Below, one piece after another: positions 61,914-64,000 of a stretch of 64,000 nt of DNA. A program made the translations under genes and the position numbers. The stretch covers positions 82,391 to 146,390 of the forward strand of contig FR883402.1 of NCBI GenBank assembly GCA_000435835.1. Reading direction: 5' to 3'. The notes under the pieces are model-generated. The model ran no database searches, was not told the origin of the DNA, and was given only the letters and a program-made list of their open reading frames with translations. The number at the start of each line of letters is the position of its first letter. Positions within the stretch are counted from its first letter, which is position 1. This DNA comes from Clostridium sp. CAG:221 (lineage in GTDB: Bacteria; Bacillota; Clostridia; Clostridiales; Clostridiaceae).

Positions 61914-62516
61914 ATGAAATTAACTCCAATGGATATAAAGAACAAAGAATTTAAAAAAGCCATAAGAGGATATGCTGCTGATGAAGTAGATGAATTTATG
62001 GAAGAAATAGTAGAGAATTATGAAGAAATATTCAAAGAAAATTCTAGGCTAAAAGATACAGTAAGCAGAATAAGAGAAAAAGTTGAGCATTATGAAAAAC
62101 TTGAAGATACAATTCAAAATACATTATTATTAGCACAAAATGCGGCTGATCAAGCAAAAGAAAGTTCGCAAAAGGAAGCTGATTTAATAATGAAGAACGC
62201 TAACGAAAGTGCTCAGAAGGTTTTAGATAAAGCTCATAATGATGTGATTGCTGTGAATGATGAGTATGAAAAGGTTAAAGAAGAGTTTATTAAGTTTAGA
62301 GCTAAGTTTAGAAATTTCATTAATGCACAGCTACAAACTTTTGATGAACTTGAAAAAGATTTAACTAAAAATTACAATGTTTCAGAGACAGTTGAAGAGT
62401 TAGAGTTAAGTTCTAAGGATATACATATTTCTGAAGAAAAGCTTGACGCAGTTGTTGAAGAAGATAATTCTAGCGAAGAAATGAAAGAAATAAAAAGTTT
62501 TTTTGCCAATAATTAA
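61914..62516 (+). CDS. divIVA: DivIVA-domain protein
   Basis: A 200-residue coiled-coil protein that binds curved membrane at poles and septa and recruits partners. The start MKLTPMDIKNKEFKKAIRGYAADEVDEFMEEI is the conserved DivIVA membrane-binding region, and coiled coil runs through about residues 30-160, with an acidic tail. AGGGGAT is about 8 bases before the ATG. It is the last gene of the yggS-sepF-yggT-ylmH unit and ends at a terminator. Confidence 0.95.
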   Translation: MKLTPMDIKNKEFKKAIRGYAADEVDEFMEEIVENYEEIFKENSRLKDTVSRIREKVEHYEKLEDTIQNTLLLAQNAADQAKESSQKEADLIMKNANESAQKVLDKAHNDVIAVNDEYEKVKEEFIKFRAKFRNFINAQLQTFDELEKDLTKNYNVSETVEELELSSKDIHISEEKLDAVVEEDNSSEEMKEIKSFFANN

Positions 62517-62517
62517 T

Positions 62518-62545
62518 AAAAGAGACCTTTAGGTCTCTTTTAAAT
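62518..62545 (+). terminator. Terminator after divIVA
   Basis: AAAGAGACC (62519-62527) pairs with GGTCTCTTT (62532-62540) around 4 bases, followed by a moderate T-rich run. Confidence 0.85.
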
Positions 62546-62568
62546 TTTATATAATTAGAGATAAGTTA

Positions 62569-62597
62569 TTGAGGATAACGATTTAATATATTATAAT
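62569..62597 (+). promoter_or_regulatory. Promoter of rluD
   Basis: TTGAGG (62569-62574) and a perfect TATAAT (62592-62597) are 17 bases apart, 34 bases before the rluD start. Confidence 0.7.
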
Positions 62598-62631
62598 GTT
62601 CAGAGAATTAATAAAAAATGGAGTTTTTGAA

Positions 62632-64000
<1,369 letters not shown>

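Overview
The window looks like chromosome of a low-GC, endospore-forming, anaerobic Firmicute of the genus Clostridium (sensu stricto type). The composition is very AT-rich and most genes have strong AGGAGG-type ribosome binding sites. Sporulation genes are present: an alpha/beta-type SASP, YtxC, PdaA, and SpoVD/SpoVE-type wall enzymes. The regulatory RNAs are those usual in clostridia (lysine riboswitch, Phe T-box, L20 leader, glmS ribozyme). I see no phage, IS element, CRISPR array, rRNA or tRNA gene. The species cannot be fixed from the sequence alone.

Layout. 1-2.0 kb: end of an oligopeptide ABC transporter operon (tail of OppF, then OppA) and a 54-residue orphan. 2.1-5.1 kb, minus strand: asd-dapA-dapB under a lysine riboswitch. 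5.2-9.1 kb: SASP, a methyltransferase, Hsp33, a DUF6873-type protein and ytxC. 9.1-10.4 kb: infC-rpmI-rplT with its own promoter and an L20-type attenuating leader; infC appears to start at AUC. 10.5-13.4 kb: Ktr/Trk potassium uptake genes and an rRNA methyltransferase. 13.4-17.2 kb: pheST behind a Phe T-box. 17.3-28.4 kb: mixed housekeeping genes (DUF2156, radical SAM, ZapA-coiled-coil, U32 protein, MutS2, DUF523) and several orphans. 28.4-32.3 kb, minus strand: glmS with its self-cleaving ribozyme, and speA. 32.5-41.5 kb: L25/Ctc, phosphoglucomutase, and an envelope-polysaccharide cluster (TPR protein, TagA-like, MurJ, two glycosyltransferases, cyclodeaminase). 41.6-46.3 kb: PdaA, then a heterodimeric ABC exporter behind an unusual leader. 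46.4-47.5 kb: YchF. 47.9-62.5 kb: a division and wall (dcw) cluster, rsmH-ftsL-spoVD-murE-murF-mraY-spoVE-divIB, two DUF881 genes around sbp, then yggS-sepF-yggT-ylmH-divIVA. 62.6-64.0 kb: rluD and the start of pyrR.

The genes connect. DAP from the lysine operon feeds MurE, which carries the DNPR motif typical of meso-DAP ligases. GlmS feeds UDP-GlcNAc synthesis. MraY, MurJ, SpoVE and SpoVD then assemble wall, while SepF, ZapA, FtsL, DivIB and DivIVA place it.

The strongest candidate for an undescribed system is the leader of the ABC exporter at 42447-42785. A near-consensus promoter precedes a 17-codon basic leader peptide and five mutually complementary segments. These can fold either as two tandem terminators or as a two-step antiterminator, and the first segment begins on the last base of the leader stop codon. 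Other points of interest are probable AUU and AUA starts for yggS and yggT, a hairpin between the Shine-Dalgarno and start of mraY, an enlarged P1 in the glmS ribozyme, a hairpin burying the ribosome binding site of the DUF523 gene, and a compact structured intergenic element before murE. No database search or folding program was run; family names come from recognised motifs and gene order.
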